The position numbers and the translations under genes are program-made. Shown here in pieces: positions 50,786 through 60,307 of a stretch of DNA of 64,000 nucleotides. The DNA is from Actinoallomurus bryophytorum (lineage in GTDB: Bacteria; Actinomycetota; Actinomycetes; Streptosporangiales; Streptosporangiaceae), in assembly GCF_006716425.1 (NCBI RefSeq), contig NZ_VFOZ01000001.1, positions 3,224,001 through 3,288,000 on the forward strand. Reading direction: 5' to 3'. The notes beneath the pieces were generated by a model, which worked only from the letters and a program-made list of their open reading frames with translations, was not told the DNA's origin and made no database searches. Each line of letters starts with the position of its first letter. Position 1 is the stretch's first letter.

Positions 50786-51082
50786 ATGCACGTAATGCCG
50801 CATGTACTCGCACGACATCAGATCCGGCGCCACAGCGCCCACCCGCGCGAGACCTCGCTCGCGGTGACCACACTCGTGGGCGGCCTGATCGCGGCCGTCT
50901 CGGGCATCGTGCACGCCGGACATTTCGTCGCGGTCTGCGTCGGCGTCGCGACCATCATCTTCGGCCTGTACTCCCAGCTCGTCTCGGCCACGACCAGTGA
51001 GCGCTGGATCAACGTCATCGGTATCGGGCTCGCGTTCGTCGGGGTCGGACTGGGCCTCTCGCACGGCGGCTTCACGCTCTGA
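50786..51082 (+). CDS. Small three-helix membrane protein
   Basis: 98 aa with three hydrophobic helices (about residues 27-43, 47-63, 75-92). LSHGGFTL at the end and YSQLVSATTSERWINVIGIG in the middle look conserved in actinobacteria, but no function is known. AAAGGGGGG precedes ATG 50786; ATG 50795 is possible. It precedes the endonuclease IV gene by 17 bases. Confidence 0.65.
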   Translation: MHVMPHVLARHQIRRHSAHPRETSLAVTTLVGGLIAAVSGIVHAGHFVAVCVGVATIIFGLYSQLVSATTSERWINVIGIGLAFVGVGLGLSHGGFTL

Positions 51083-51086
51083 CGGT

Positions 51087-51092
51087 TAGGCT
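51087..51092 (+). promoter_or_regulatory. -10 box, leaderless endonuclease IV gene
   Basis: TAGGCT lies 7 bases before the ATG at 51100, with no ribosome site. Confidence 0.5.
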
Positions 51093-51099
51093 CGTCCGC

Positions 51100-51861
51100 A
51101 TGGTGCGTATCGGAGCCCACGTCGACCAGACCGACCCTCTCGCCGCGGCCGCCGCGAAGAAGGCCGAGGCGGTGCAGTTCTTCCTCGGCGATCCGCAGGG
51201 GTGGAAAGCACCCGTGCTGCCCGAAAAACACGAGGAGATCCGCGACTCCGACGTCGACGTCTACGTGCACTCGCCGTACGTCGTCAACGTGGCGACCTCC
51301 AACAACCGCATCCGGATCCCGAGCCGCAAGATCCTCACCCAGCAGCTCGAGGGCGCGGCGAAGATCGGCGCGAAGGGCCTGATCGTCCATGGCGGCCACG
51401 TGCTCAAGAACGACGACCCGCAGGTCGGCTTCGACAACTGGCGCAAGGTCTTCGAGCGGATGGAGACCCCGACCCCCGTCCCGGTCCTGATCGAGAACAC
51501 CGCCGGCGGCGACAACGCCATGGCCAGGATGCTGGAGCGCATCGCCCGGCTCTGGGACGCGCTGGACGGCTTCGACGTGGGGTTCTGCCTCGACACGTGT
51601 CACGCGCACGCGGCCGGCGAGGACCTCGTCGACGTCGTCGCCCGTGTGAAGGCCATCACCGGCCGGATCGACCTCGTCCACTGCAACGACAGCCGGGACG
51701 CCTTCGGCTCCGGCGCCGACCGCCACACCAACCTCGGTGACGGTCAGATCGACCCTGACCTGATCCTGGGCGTCGTACGCGAGGCGGGCGCACCGGTCAT
51801 CGTGGAGACTCCCGGCGACGGCCAGGCGGCCGACATCGCCTGGCTACGCGACAACCTCTGA
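51100..51861 (+). CDS. nfo: Deoxyribonuclease IV (AP endonuclease)
   Basis: 253-aa TIM-barrel enzyme of base-excision repair that cuts DNA at abasic sites. Zinc ligands appear in LIVHGGHV, VLIENTAGG, FCLDTCHAHAAG and DLVHCNDSRDAFGSGADRHTNLGDG (three-metal centre). Apparently leaderless, which suits a stress gene. Its end overlaps the convergent barstar gene by 18 bases. Confidence 0.93.
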   Translation: MVRIGAHVDQTDPLAAAAAKKAEAVQFFLGDPQGWKAPVLPEKHEEIRDSDVDVYVHSPYVVNVATSNNRIRIPSRKILTQQLEGAAKIGAKGLIVHGGHVLKNDDPQVGFDNWRKVFERMETPTPVPVLIENTAGGDNAMARMLERIARLWDALDGFDVGFCLDTCHAHAAGEDLVDVVARVKAITGRIDLVHCNDSRDAFGSGADRHTNLGDGQIDPDLILGVVREAGAPVIVETPGDGQAADIAWLRDNL

Positions 51862-52257
51862 GTCGAGCAGGACCACCGCCATCGGCGTCGGCGTCGGCCG
51901 CCAGTAGGCGACGGCCGACGCGAGGACGTCCACGAGGGTGCGGTGGATCTCGGCCTCGGCCAGGTCCTGCCAGTGGTCGTACACCACGAGGTACCCGCGC
52001 GTGGCCGGCGCCCACGACAGGTCCTTGAGGCTGTCCTCCAAGGCGTCCCAGTTGTGGCCGAAGTAGGAGGGCAGCGCGAACTCCTCCTGGCACCGTTCGA
52101 GCAGCGCCGCCTTGTCGCGTACGCCGGTCGCGTCGAGCCAGAAGACCCGCCAGCCCGCCCGCTCGGCCTCGGTCACCCCGCGCGCCGCCTCGCGGCGGTC
52201 GGCGTGCCACGTGTGCATCCCGGGCTGCGTACGCCCGGTGAGCAGTTCCTCGATCAT
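51844..52257 (-). CDS. Barstar-family ribonuclease inhibitor
   Basis: 137 aa. The barstar core is SYFGHNWDALEDSLKDLSW (residues 64-82), preceded by VFWLDATGVRDKAALLERCQ; in barstar the Asp after NW plugs the barnase active site. No barnase or other toxin gene lies in the window. Actinobacteria often carry lone barstar homologues, so it may protect against foreign toxins or have another partner. Confidence 0.85.
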   Translation of the reverse strand: MIEELLTGRTQPGMHTWHADRREAARGVTEAERAGWRVFWLDATGVRDKAALLERCQEEFALPSYFGHNWDALEDSLKDLSWAPATRGYLVVYDHWQDLAEAEIHRTLVDVLASAVAYWRPTPTPMAVVLLDSEVVA

Positions 52258-52306
52258 CCGGTCACCATCCCTACCTCGATCATGCTCCCGGAGGCCGGAA
52301 TCCGCC

Positions 52307-53428
52307 TCATCCGGCCCATGAGCCGGAGGTGAACAACACGATCTCCCAGACGAGCAGCGGCACGGACAACAGGATCACCACGGCGTACACCGGGCGGCGG
52401 GAGGCCCCGATCGCGAGCCAGAGCGGCCACCACAGCAGTGTCGCCCGCCCGATCGACAGGTAGAAGGCGGACGTGAGCAGTGACGCCAGCGGCAGCCCGA
52501 CGTACACCGCCTCCGGCCAGCGCCGCCGGAAGAGGAGCCAGCAGGTCAGCGCGACACCGACGACCGCCCCGGCGAGCTCCACCCGGAAGGCCCCGGTGAA
52601 CTCGTTGTGCTCGCCGAACGCCGCCTGCCACGTGGTGTGGAACGCCTCCCACGGCCAGGCCAGCGAGCGCCCCCACCCCTCCTGCTGGGCGTGCTGCCAG
52701 GCCAGCCAGTCGCCCGTACGGCGCCACTGGTAGAGCGTGTAGACGGCGACGGGCAGGAACGGCATCACCAGCAGCGGGCTCAGCCGCCACCGCCGGTCGT
52801 TCACCAGGAACTCCACGATGAGCGCCACGGCCAGGAAGATCCCGGTGACGCGTACGCACGCCGCGCCCATCGCGCAGAGCATGGCGGCTTCCCAGCGATG
52901 CTGCCGGGCCAGTAGCCACGCCGGTATGGCGAACGCCAGGAACAGCGACTCGGAGTAGCCGGCGAACAGGAACACCGCGTACGGGCTGAGCAGCAGCGCG
53001 AGCACGGCCTTGGGCCCGGTCCCCGCGCCACCAAGGCGCGCCAGCGCGACCATCGCCACCCCGCCGGCCACGAGGCTGATCAGTAGCGCCGAGAGTTCCC
53101 AGCTCGGGACCGCGTAGTGGACCGTGCGGATCAGTATCGGCAGACCGGGGAAGAACGCCGGCAGCCCGGCGTCCGGCGGCCTGCCGGGATCGCCCCGGTA
53201 GCCGTACTTGGCGATCTCGATGAACAGGTCGACGTCCCACTGCGTCCATCGTTCGAGGAAGGAGTCCTTGAAGTCGCCGTACGACCAGATCGCCGCGACG
53301 CTCACGGACAGGACGAGGACGCCGAGGCGGGTGCCGGCCCAGGCGCCGAGCGCCGGCCGGTCGAGGCGGTGAGGGACCGGCGCGCGGCTTCGGGTACCGG
53401 CCGGGCCCCCACCCGTACGAGCCGCCAC
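52307..53428 (-). CDS. PIG-V-like membrane mannosyltransferase
   Basis: 373 aa with about ten hydrophobic helices. After the first helix comes the luminal/extracytoplasmic loop with WDVDLFIEIAKYGY, where the acidic pair is the likely catalytic site of GT-C enzymes; AFFPGLPILIRTV and FLFAGYSESLFLAFAI also match PIG-V-type proteins. It uses polyprenyl-phosphate sugars at the outer face. GTG 53428 follows the stop of the GT87-like gene with no gap, so both are one unit. Confidence 0.8.
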   Translation of the reverse strand: MAARTGGGPAGTRSRAPVPHRLDRPALGAWAGTRLGVLVLSVSVAAIWSYGDFKDSFLERWTQWDVDLFIEIAKYGYRGDPGRPPDAGLPAFFPGLPILIRTVHYAVPSWELSALLISLVAGGVAMVALARLGGAGTGPKAVLALLLSPYAVFLFAGYSESLFLAFAIPAWLLARQHRWEAAMLCAMGAACVRVTGIFLAVALIVEFLVNDRRWRLSPLLVMPFLPVAVYTLYQWRRTGDWLAWQHAQQEGWGRSLAWPWEAFHTTWQAAFGEHNEFTGAFRVELAGAVVGVALTCWLLFRRRWPEAVYVGLPLASLLTSAFYLSIGRATLLWWPLWLAIGASRRPVYAVVILLSVPLLVWEIVLFTSGSWAG

Positions 53429-54847
53429 TCAGGCTGCCTGCGGTGCCAAGCGTCTCAGCATGAACCGGTCCGTGGCACCGTCCAGGACGCCGCCGGCCGG
53501 ATCGTCCACGCCGTCGACGCGGACGATGTCGAGCCGGGGAACGAGTATGTCGATGACGACCAGCACGGCCAGCATCAGGACGGTCAGGAACCTCGCGAGC
53601 AGCGCGATGTAGTAGACGCCGTCGTCGATTCCGAGGGCCGGGGCGTGACCGGAGAACACCGCGGACAGCGTGTCGGACAGGCCCATGCCCGGCTGTTCGA
53701 GCGAGCCGGCCAGCAGGTACCACCAGATGCCGAAGAAGTAGATGATCTCCCCGGCCTGCCACACCAGGTACGCCGGCAGCTTGGGCCTGGCCAGCGCGAT
53801 CACGGGCAGCAGCCACAGGATGTACTGCGGCGACCAGACCTTGTTGGTGAGCAGGAACGCCGCGAGGACCAGGAAGAGCACCTGCGGCAGCCGCGGGCGC
53901 CGGGGCGCGAGGAGCACGAGGGCGGCGATCCCCACCGCCAGCACCCCGAACCCGGCCTCGCCCATGAGGTTGAGCGTCGGCACGTTGTCGACCGACGTCA
54001 GTCCCTTGCGGCCGGCCATGAAGAAGATCGAGCCCCAGTCGACCGGCCGCTGCTGGTTGAACGTGTAGAAGCGGCTCCAGCTGTCGAAGGCCAGCAGCAT
54101 GATCGGCACATTCACGACGAGCCAGGCGATGACCGCCCCCGCGAGAAGGCGGCCGAACTCCCGCAGTTTGCCGGCCCGCAGGCAGAGCAGGAACAGCGGG
54201 CCCAGGAACAGCAACGGGTAGAACTTGGCGGCCACGCCGAGGCCGAGCAGCACCCCGGCCGTGGCGACATGACGTCGCGCCCACGCCACCACGGCGAGCG
54301 CGGACAGGGCGACGGCCAGCAGGTCCCAGTTGATGTATGCCGACAGCAGCAGCGCCGGAGACGCGGCGACGAGCAGGCCGGTCCGCATCCCGTGCCGGCC
54401 CGAGGAGTACGCCACGGCGAGCACGGTGGCCAGGGCACAGAGCATCAGGCCGACGACGGTGAGGTCGTAGAACCACATGCCGCGCGAGACGGCGTCCGGC
54501 CCGCCGAACCAGCGCGAGATCACCGCCATGACGTGCATGAACCCGCCGGTGAGCACGGGGTACTCCACCGGTTCCGGGATCTTGTCGAGGTAGGGGATCT
54601 TGCCGTCGGCCAGCCCGCGCCCGAAGTAGAGCGGATAGATGTCGGTGTAGCAGGCGTTGCGGACCGTCGGCACGAAGTCGAAGCCGGCCCCGCGACAGGG
54701 CAGCTTCTGCACATACCCGAGGACCGAGACGACCACAGTGGTGGCGAAGAGCGCGGGCACCAGATGCCACGGCCCGGTACGTACGGCGGCGGGGCCGGAG
54801 GAGCCCGCGGCTCCTCCGGCCCCGTCGATCAGCTGGGGCTCGCCCAT
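53429..54847 (-). CDS. GT87-type (DUF2029) polyprenol-phosphate mannosyltransferase-like protein
   Basis: 472 aa with about eleven transmembrane helices. DIYPLYFGRGLADGKIPYLD and EPVEYPVLTGGFMHVM form the first extracytoplasmic loop, with the acidic residues expected in GT-C enzymes; LVAASPALLLSAYINWDLLAVAL and GLGVAAKFYPLLFLGPLFLL are GT87 features. Next to a class A PBP and upstream of the PIG-V-like gene, suggesting envelope glycan or lipoglycan synthesis. Ten bases after the PBP stop. Confidence 0.83.
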   Translation of the reverse strand: MGEPQLIDGAGGAAGSSGPAAVRTGPWHLVPALFATTVVVSVLGYVQKLPCRGAGFDFVPTVRNACYTDIYPLYFGRGLADGKIPYLDKIPEPVEYPVLTGGFMHVMAVISRWFGGPDAVSRGMWFYDLTVVGLMLCALATVLAVAYSSGRHGMRTGLLVAASPALLLSAYINWDLLAVALSALAVVAWARRHVATAGVLLGLGVAAKFYPLLFLGPLFLLCLRAGKLREFGRLLAGAVIAWLVVNVPIMLLAFDSWSRFYTFNQQRPVDWGSIFFMAGRKGLTSVDNVPTLNLMGEAGFGVLAVGIAALVLLAPRRPRLPQVLFLVLAAFLLTNKVWSPQYILWLLPVIALARPKLPAYLVWQAGEIIYFFGIWWYLLAGSLEQPGMGLSDTLSAVFSGHAPALGIDDGVYYIALLARFLTVLMLAVLVVIDILVPRLDIVRVDGVDDPAGGVLDGATDRFMLRRLAPQAA

Positions 54848-54857
54848 GACGGTGGCG

Positions 54858-57470
54858 CTAGTCCTTCAGCGGCCTTGCGGCCTGCGCTTGTGTGTCCTGG
54901 CCACCGCCGCCGCCACCGCCGCCACCGCCGCCACCGGGGCCGCCGGGGCGAGGCGGCGTCGACTGGCAACCCACGATGCCGCAGGTCGGGTGGTCCGTCG
55001 GGTCGCCGGTCGGCGGTGGGCACCCTGGTCGGTTCGGATGCAGCTGGCAGTTCTGCCCCTGGTCGCCGCCGTTCGGGTCCTGCTTGCAGTGATCCCTCAT
55101 CGGGTTCTGGTTCGGCAGACACGTCGGCGTCTCCGTCGGTGTCGGCGTCGCGGACGGGGGCGGCGTCTGGCCCTGGTCGGTGTCGCCCACGTAGGCCGGC
55201 GGTTCGAAGTGCGTGACGTCGCTGTACTTGCTCTCGCTCAGAGCCCCGGTCATGTAGTCATGCCAGATCTGCGCCGGGAGATCTCCACCGTTGACCAACG
55301 CGTAGTCGCCGACATGCTGAAGGGGGTACGAATGAGCCTTGATGTGGCGCTTCGGGTCCTTGTCCCTGTAGCGCCACATGCCGACGGTCGTCACCATCTG
55401 CTTCGGCGTGAAGCCGGAGAACCAGGCCGCGACGTTGTCGTTGGTGGTACCGGTCTTGCCCGCGATCTCCCGGCCGGGGATGGCCGCCCTCTTGCCGGTC
55501 CCCTTACTCACCACGGCCTGCATGGCGTACTGCACGTCGCGCGAGACATCGTCGCTGAAGGCCGTCCGCTTCTCGAGCTTGGGCGAGGTCCTCTTTCCGC
55601 TGGGCTCGATGACGTACCGGATGCTGTGCGGGGTGATGTACTGCCCGCCGTTGGCGATGGTGGAGTAGCCACTGGCCTGGTTGATCGGGGCGAAGTCCGA
55701 CTGGCCGAGGAAGAAACCACCTTCGCCGCGATGTCCGTCATCCAGCCCGTGCACGGGCAGTCCCGCGTCCTTTGCGAGGTTGTAGACGTTCTGCGACCCC
55801 GCCTTGAAGCCCAGCGGTACGTAGACCGTGTTGAGGGAGTCCGCCGTCGCATCGACAAGGTTGACGTACGGGTTCGGTGAGTTCGCCTCGTCGTTGCTGA
55901 ACTCACTCGCACCGGGGGTGTGCGCCGCGACCCGGTCACCATCGGTGTTGAACCACCCTGGTGACAGGCCGTTGAACTGGGTCTTGAGACTGATGCCGCT
56001 CTTCAGCGCGGCGGCCAGCACATACGGCTTGAAGGACGATCCGACCTGAGCCGTCGAGTAGTAGGCGTCGTCCACCTGGCGTTTGATGAAGTCCGATCCG
56101 CCGTAGGCGGCAAGGATCTCGCCCTTGGTCGGATCCATCGAGACCAGGCCCACACGGGTGTAGGGCGGCATGTTGTGGGCGTGCAGGTCCTGCTCGACGG
56201 TGCTCTGGGCCTTGGCCTGGAGCTTCTTGTCCCAGCTCGTGTAGACCTTCAGGCCGCCATTCTCGATCTTCGTGTCGGAGTACCCGAGTCCGCTGAGGGC
56301 GTTGTGCACGCGTTCGTACATAAAGCCCTTCTGGCCCGCGTTGGCGTTGCCCTTCTTGACCGCGATGACCTTCGGCAGATGGTCCTTGTATTTCAGGAAG
56401 TCGGCCTGGGAGAGCTTGCCGATCTTGACCATGCCGTCGAGGACGAAGTTGTACCGCTCGATGGTGTCGTTCAGGTGACCCTTTTCGGCGGGGTCGTAGT
56501 AGCCCGGCTGCTTGACCGTGGCGGCGAGCACCGCGGCCTGCGGAACCGTGAGGTCCTTGGCGTGGACGCCGTAGTAGGCCTCGGCCGCGGCCTCGACGCC
56601 GTTCGCCCCACGGCCGAAGAAGATCGTGTTCAGGTAGTTCTGCAGGATCATGTCCTTGTCCTGCTGCTTGCCCACCTTGACCGAGATGAAGATCTCTTTG
56701 AACTTACGAGTGATCGTCTGTTCTTGGCTCAGGTAGGCGTTCTTGACGTACTGCTGGGTGATGGTCGAGCCACCCTGCGTGTCGCCGCCGGAAAGGTCGT
56801 TGATGACCGCGCGGCCGATGCCCGTGGGCGAGATCGCCGACTCGTGGTAGAACTTCCGGTCCTCCGCGGCGAGCACCGCGGCCTGCATGTTCGGCGAGAT
56901 CTTGCTGAGCGGGACGATCGTACGGGAGCTGCCGATCTTCATCATCGGGCTGCCGTCGCTCCAGTAGACCTGCGCGCCCTGCTCCGTGCTGTCCTCGTTG
57001 ACCGTGGGCACCTTCACCATCGCGTACGCGACGCCGACCATGCAGATGGTCGCGAGTGTGCCGATGCCGAACGCGGCGAGCAAGATCTTCCAGGAGGGGA
57101 CGAAACGGCGCCAACCGGTCTTCTTCGGCTTCCCGCGTCCACGACGACCACCGCCACTACCGCTACCACTGCCGCTGTCGGCACGCCGGCGACCAGGTCC
57201 GCCGGGGCCACCCGGGCCACGTGGACCGCCGGGCCTTCCAGGGCCTCCGGGACCCCCGGGCCCGCCGGGGCCTCCAGGGCCGCCCGTACGACGCGGGGGG
57301 CCGCCGCCCTGGCCCGGCGGGCCGCCGAGCCGGTCAACGCCACCCGAAGGTGAGCCGCTGGGCAACTGCGGCAGGTTGGACCGCCCGACCGGCGTCTGCG
57401 GCCGGGTCGGTGCAGGCCTATCAGATCCCGATGGCCCGTACTCTGGCCCGTAATCGCCTCTGTAACTCAC
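54858..57470 (-). CDS. Class A penicillin-binding protein (transglycosylase/transpeptidase)
   Basis: 870 aa. Residues 1-120 are Gly/Pro-rich cytoplasmic sequence and 127-152 the anchor. The GT51 domain has Glu203 in EDRKFYHES and QGGSTITQQYVKNAYL. The transpeptidase has SSFK, SLN and KTGTT. The C-terminus is a long Pro/Gly/Thr-rich tail. It polymerises lipid II and cross-links stem peptides outside the membrane. GTG start with GAGG upstream. It heads a unit with two membrane glycosyltransferases, an order also found near rpsF in other actinobacteria. Confidence 0.95.
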   Translation of the reverse strand: MSYRGDYGPEYGPSGSDRPAPTRPQTPVGRSNLPQLPSGSPSGGVDRLGGPPGQGGGPPRRTGGPGGPGGPGGPGGPGRPGGPRGPGGPGGPGRRRADSGSGSGSGGGRRGRGKPKKTGWRRFVPSWKILLAAFGIGTLATICMVGVAYAMVKVPTVNEDSTEQGAQVYWSDGSPMMKIGSSRTIVPLSKISPNMQAAVLAAEDRKFYHESAISPTGIGRAVINDLSGGDTQGGSTITQQYVKNAYLSQEQTITRKFKEIFISVKVGKQQDKDMILQNYLNTIFFGRGANGVEAAAEAYYGVHAKDLTVPQAAVLAATVKQPGYYDPAEKGHLNDTIERYNFVLDGMVKIGKLSQADFLKYKDHLPKVIAVKKGNANAGQKGFMYERVHNALSGLGYSDTKIENGGLKVYTSWDKKLQAKAQSTVEQDLHAHNMPPYTRVGLVSMDPTKGEILAAYGGSDFIKRQVDDAYYSTAQVGSSFKPYVLAAALKSGISLKTQFNGLSPGWFNTDGDRVAAHTPGASEFSNDEANSPNPYVNLVDATADSLNTVYVPLGFKAGSQNVYNLAKDAGLPVHGLDDGHRGEGGFFLGQSDFAPINQASGYSTIANGGQYITPHSIRYVIEPSGKRTSPKLEKRTAFSDDVSRDVQYAMQAVVSKGTGKRAAIPGREIAGKTGTTNDNVAAWFSGFTPKQMVTTVGMWRYRDKDPKRHIKAHSYPLQHVGDYALVNGGDLPAQIWHDYMTGALSESKYSDVTHFEPPAYVGDTDQGQTPPPSATPTPTETPTCLPNQNPMRDHCKQDPNGGDQGQNCQLHPNRPGCPPPTGDPTDHPTCGIVGCQSTPPRPGGPGGGGGGGGGGGGQDTQAQAARPLKD

Positions 57471-57570
57471 GCGACCTCGTTCACTGGGGTACGGCGTTCA
57501 ATCCGTCCGACAGTACTGGGGTGGGCAAGTCGGCGTGACCGCCTGTCGGGGTTTCCACGTCAGAACGTGG

Positions 57571-57969
57571 CTATGTCCGTGCGGTTCGACCCTCGTCAGA
57601 CTCGGCTTCCCCATGTCCAAGTACGTACGAGAGAGTCAAGTGGTTCCAGCCACAACTTTGGCATACTTCGACCACATACGCCCGGAACTCCCCGAATTCC
57701 CGGGCCATCTCCTGTAGCTCGTGCGTGGCCTTGACGCGCCCCGCGTAGCGACCCAGTTGGTCGCCGTACACGTAGGTCACATGGGTCAGGCGTTCCTTCT
57801 CACACACCGGGCAGGTCGCCTCAGTCGGCTCACCGTGGTACTTCGCCGCCCTGAGCAGGTATGGATGCGCGTCGCAGGCGTCATCGACGGTCAGCCCGCC
57901 GGAGAAAAGGTCGGCCAGCGTGGCTCGCCGGGCGAGCCCGTAGTCGACCACCATTCGCTGCGACCACAT
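57571..57969 (-). CDS. DUF5318 zinc-ribbon protein
   Basis: 132 aa. Two CxxC pairs (CPVCEKERLTHVTYVYGD and VVEVCQSCGWNHL) build a zinc ribbon; the VDYGLARRATLADL start is typical. Actinobacteria-specific family of unknown role, usually beside the PBP gene. Divergent from the PadR gene. Confidence 0.87.
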   Translation of the reverse strand: MWSQRMVVDYGLARRATLADLFSGGLTVDDACDAHPYLLRAAKYHGEPTEATCPVCEKERLTHVTYVYGDQLGRYAGRVKATHELQEMAREFGEFRAYVVEVCQSCGWNHLTLSYVLGHGEAESDEGRTART

Positions 57970-58091
57970 GCCAGCAGACTACGACGGCCCGCAAGACCCC
58001 GGCCTCCCGGTCATGCCCTCGATCTCCACCCGTCACGGGCGACTCGCGGAACCCGCGCTTGCGACGGACAGGCGTCGGACGTATCTTTGCG

Positions 58092-58110
58092 ATGTATCGA
58101 CTCGATACAT
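58092..58110. promoter_or_regulatory. PadR operator (perfect 19-bp palindrome)
   Basis: ATGTATCGACTCGATACAT: nine-base arms around a single C. A second GATACATCGAG half-site lies at 58117-58127. It sits 41 bases before the PadR gene and suits PadR autoregulation and control of ino1. Confidence 0.8.
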
Positions 58111-58150
58111 TCGAGCGATACATCGAGACGAGTGGTCGAGCGGAGGATCC

Positions 58151-58720
58151 ATGAGAAGCAAGGGTGGCGTGCTCGAGCTCGCCGTGCTCGGGCTGCTTCA
58201 TGAGTCTCCGATGCACGGGTACGAGCTGCGCAAGCGGCTCAACACCCTGCTCGGGGTGTTCCGCGCGTTCTCCTACGGCTCGCTCTACCCGTGCCTGAAG
58301 CAACTGCTCGGGCAGGGGCTGATCATGGAGGAGGACCAGGAGACCGTCGCGGTGCGTCCGGCCGCCACGCGCCGCTCAAAAATCGTCTACAAGCTCACCG
58401 CCGAAGGGAAGGAGCGCCTGCAGGAGCTCCTCTCCGAGGCAGGCCCCGCCTCCTGGGAGGACGAGGGCTTCGGAGTGCACTTCGCCTTCTTCGCTCACAC
58501 CCGCGCCGACGTACGGTTGCGGATTCTCGAAGGCCGGCGCAGCCGCCTCGAAGAACGACGGGAAGGCGTACGCGCCGCGCTGGCCCGCACTCGGGAACGC
58601 GTCGACAACTACACGCTCGAGCTGCAACAGCACGGGCTGGAGTCGGTCGAGCGCGAGGTCCGGTGGCTCAACGAGCTGATCGGGCGCGAGCGCGCACAAC
58701 AAGACGAAGAGAACCGCTGA
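58151..58720 (+). CDS. PadR-family transcriptional regulator
   Basis: 189 aa. wHTH at residues 1-90 ([53 protein letters not shown]) and a long C-terminal helical domain ending [20 protein letters not shown], as in full-length PadR/Vir proteins. GGAGG precedes the ATG at four bases. It lies 47 bases upstream of ino1; this pair is conserved in Streptomyces and relatives. Probably controls itself and ino1 through the 19-bp palindrome. Confidence 0.92.
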   Translation: MRSKGGVLELAVLGLLHESPMHGYELRKRLNTLLGVFRAFSYGSLYPCLKQLLGQGLIMEEDQETVAVRPAATRRSKIVYKLTAEGKERLQELLSEAGPASWEDEGFGVHFAFFAHTRADVRLRILEGRRSRLEERREGVRAALARTRERVDNYTLELQQHGLESVEREVRWLNELIGRERAQQDEENR

Positions 58721-58767
58721 GAGACGCGAGCGCGTCCCGGCATCTAGAGAAAAAAGGAGCACCCCGC

Positions 58768-59847
58768 ATGGGTTCAGTGCGCGTCGCCATTGTCGGTGTA
58801 GGCAACTGCGCGAGCTCGCTCGTTCAGGGAGTCGAGTACTACAAGGACGCCTCGACCGACCTGCGCGTCCCCGGCCTGATGCACGTCCAGTTCGGCGAGT
58901 ACCACGTCGGTGACGTGGAGTTCGTCGCGGCGTTCGACGTGGACGCCAAGAAGGTCGGCCGTGACCTGTCCGAGGCGATCGTGGCCAGCGAGAACAACAC
59001 GATCAAGATCTGTGATGTCCCGCCCTCCGGCATCACGGTGCAGCGTGGCCACACCTTCGACGGTCTCGGCGAGTACTACCGCGAGATCATCCAGGAGTCC
59101 GACGAGTCGCCGGTGGACGTCGTCCAGGTGCTCAAGGACACCCAGGCCGACGTGCTCGTGTCCTACCTGCCGGTGGGTTCCGAGGCGGCCGACCGCTTCT
59201 ACGCCCAGGCCTGTCTGGACGCCAAGGTCGCGTTCGTCAACGCGCTGCCGGTCTTCATCGCCAGCGACCCGACGTGGGCCCAGAAGTTCACCGACGCCGG
59301 CGTGCCGATCGTCGGTGACGACATCAAGTCCCAGGTCGGCGCCACCATCACGCACCGCGTCATGGCCAAGCTGTTCGAGGACCGCGGCGTTGAGCTGCTG
59401 CGCACGTACCAGCTCAACTTCGGCGGCAACATGGACTTCATGAACATGCTGGAGCGCAAGCGCCTACAGTCCAAGAAGATCTCCAAGACCCAGTCGGTCA
59501 CCTCCCAGATCCCGCACGAGATGGCAAAGGCCGACGTGCACATCGGCCCGTCGGACCACGTGCCGTGGCTGGACGACCGCAAGTGGGCCTACGTCCGCCT
59601 CGAGGGCCGTTCCTTTGGTGACACCCCGCTGAACCTGGAGTACAAGCTCGAGGTCTGGGACTCCCCGAACTCCGCCGGCGTCATCATCGACGCCGTGCGC
59701 GCCGCGAAGATCGCCAAGGACCGCGGCATCGGCGGCCCGATCCTGTCGGCGAGCTCGTACTTCATGAAGTCGCCCCCCATTCAGTACAACGACGACGAGG
59801 CCCGCCAGGCGGTAGAGGACTTCATCGCCGGCGACGTGGAGCGGTAA
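58768..59847 (+). CDS. ino1: Inositol-3-phosphate synthase
   Basis: 359-aa NAD-dependent enzyme making 1D-myo-inositol 3-phosphate from glucose 6-phosphate, the entry to mycothiol and phosphatidylinositol. [20 protein letters not shown] is the Rossmann start. [25 protein letters not shown] and [12 protein letters not shown] are core motifs of the actinobacterial form. AAAAAGGAG lies eight bases before the ATG. A strong terminator follows. Confidence 0.96.
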   Translation: MGSVRVAIVGVGNCASSLVQGVEYYKDASTDLRVPGLMHVQFGEYHVGDVEFVAAFDVDAKKVGRDLSEAIVASENNTIKICDVPPSGITVQRGHTFDGLGEYYREIIQESDESPVDVVQVLKDTQADVLVSYLPVGSEAADRFYAQACLDAKVAFVNALPVFIASDPTWAQKFTDAGVPIVGDDIKSQVGATITHRVMAKLFEDRGVELLRTYQLNFGGNMDFMNMLERKRLQSKKISKTQSVTSQIPHEMAKADVHIGPSDHVPWLDDRKWAYVRLEGRSFGDTPLNLEYKLEVWDSPNSAGVIIDAVRAAKIAKDRGIGGPILSASSYFMKSPPIQYNDDEARQAVEDFIAGDVER

Positions 59848-60307
59848 CGACCTCGCGAACCAACGCGAGCGCTGGAACAACGAGGAGGCCCGTACGCCAT
59901 GGCGTACGGGCCTCCTCGTGTCTGCTACCTGCGATAACGGCATACAATCCCGTTTGACAGATGGCCGCGGCCGACGAACCACGGGGTTCGGGGTGCGAGC
60001 ACGAGCGGTCCCGGGCCACCCCGTCACCAACGAGATGTGGGAGCGGATGAGCTCGAGCGGAGCGACGGCACCGTTCATGTGGAGTACTCGCCTACGACAC
60101 GTAGGGCAATGTCCTTTAACGGTATGTCATCACTTGTCACGGACTTGTCTCACGATCCGAACGGTTGAGTAACCAGTACCACTCTTTACCATTCTGAGCT
60201 GGACAGCGACCCCGGCTCAGGGGTGTTCTCGCACCTTGAGGCGTGCCTGCCCCGGCATGCTTTGACCCCATAAGGTAAGACGGCCGCAGGGCCGGAGGAG
60301 GACGTAC
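59848..60307. other. 460-base gap with ino1 terminator
   Basis: After the terminator, no gene is supported. The last 200 bases are the upstream region of the binding-protein gene; CTTGTCACGGACTTGTCTC (near 60132) carries a short direct repeat, but no convincing promoter can be assigned. Confidence 0.5.
59881..59918 (+). terminator. ino1 terminator
   Basis: A 38-base perfect palindrome: CGAGGAGGCCCGTACGCC and its complement around AT. Follows ino1 by 33 bases. Confidence 0.85.

Noticed and set aside
52254-54770. 838-aa minus-strand frame across two glycosyltransferases
   Set aside because: It is the alternative frame of two well-formed membrane proteins with clear hydrophobic helices; its product is Arg/Gly/Ala-rich.
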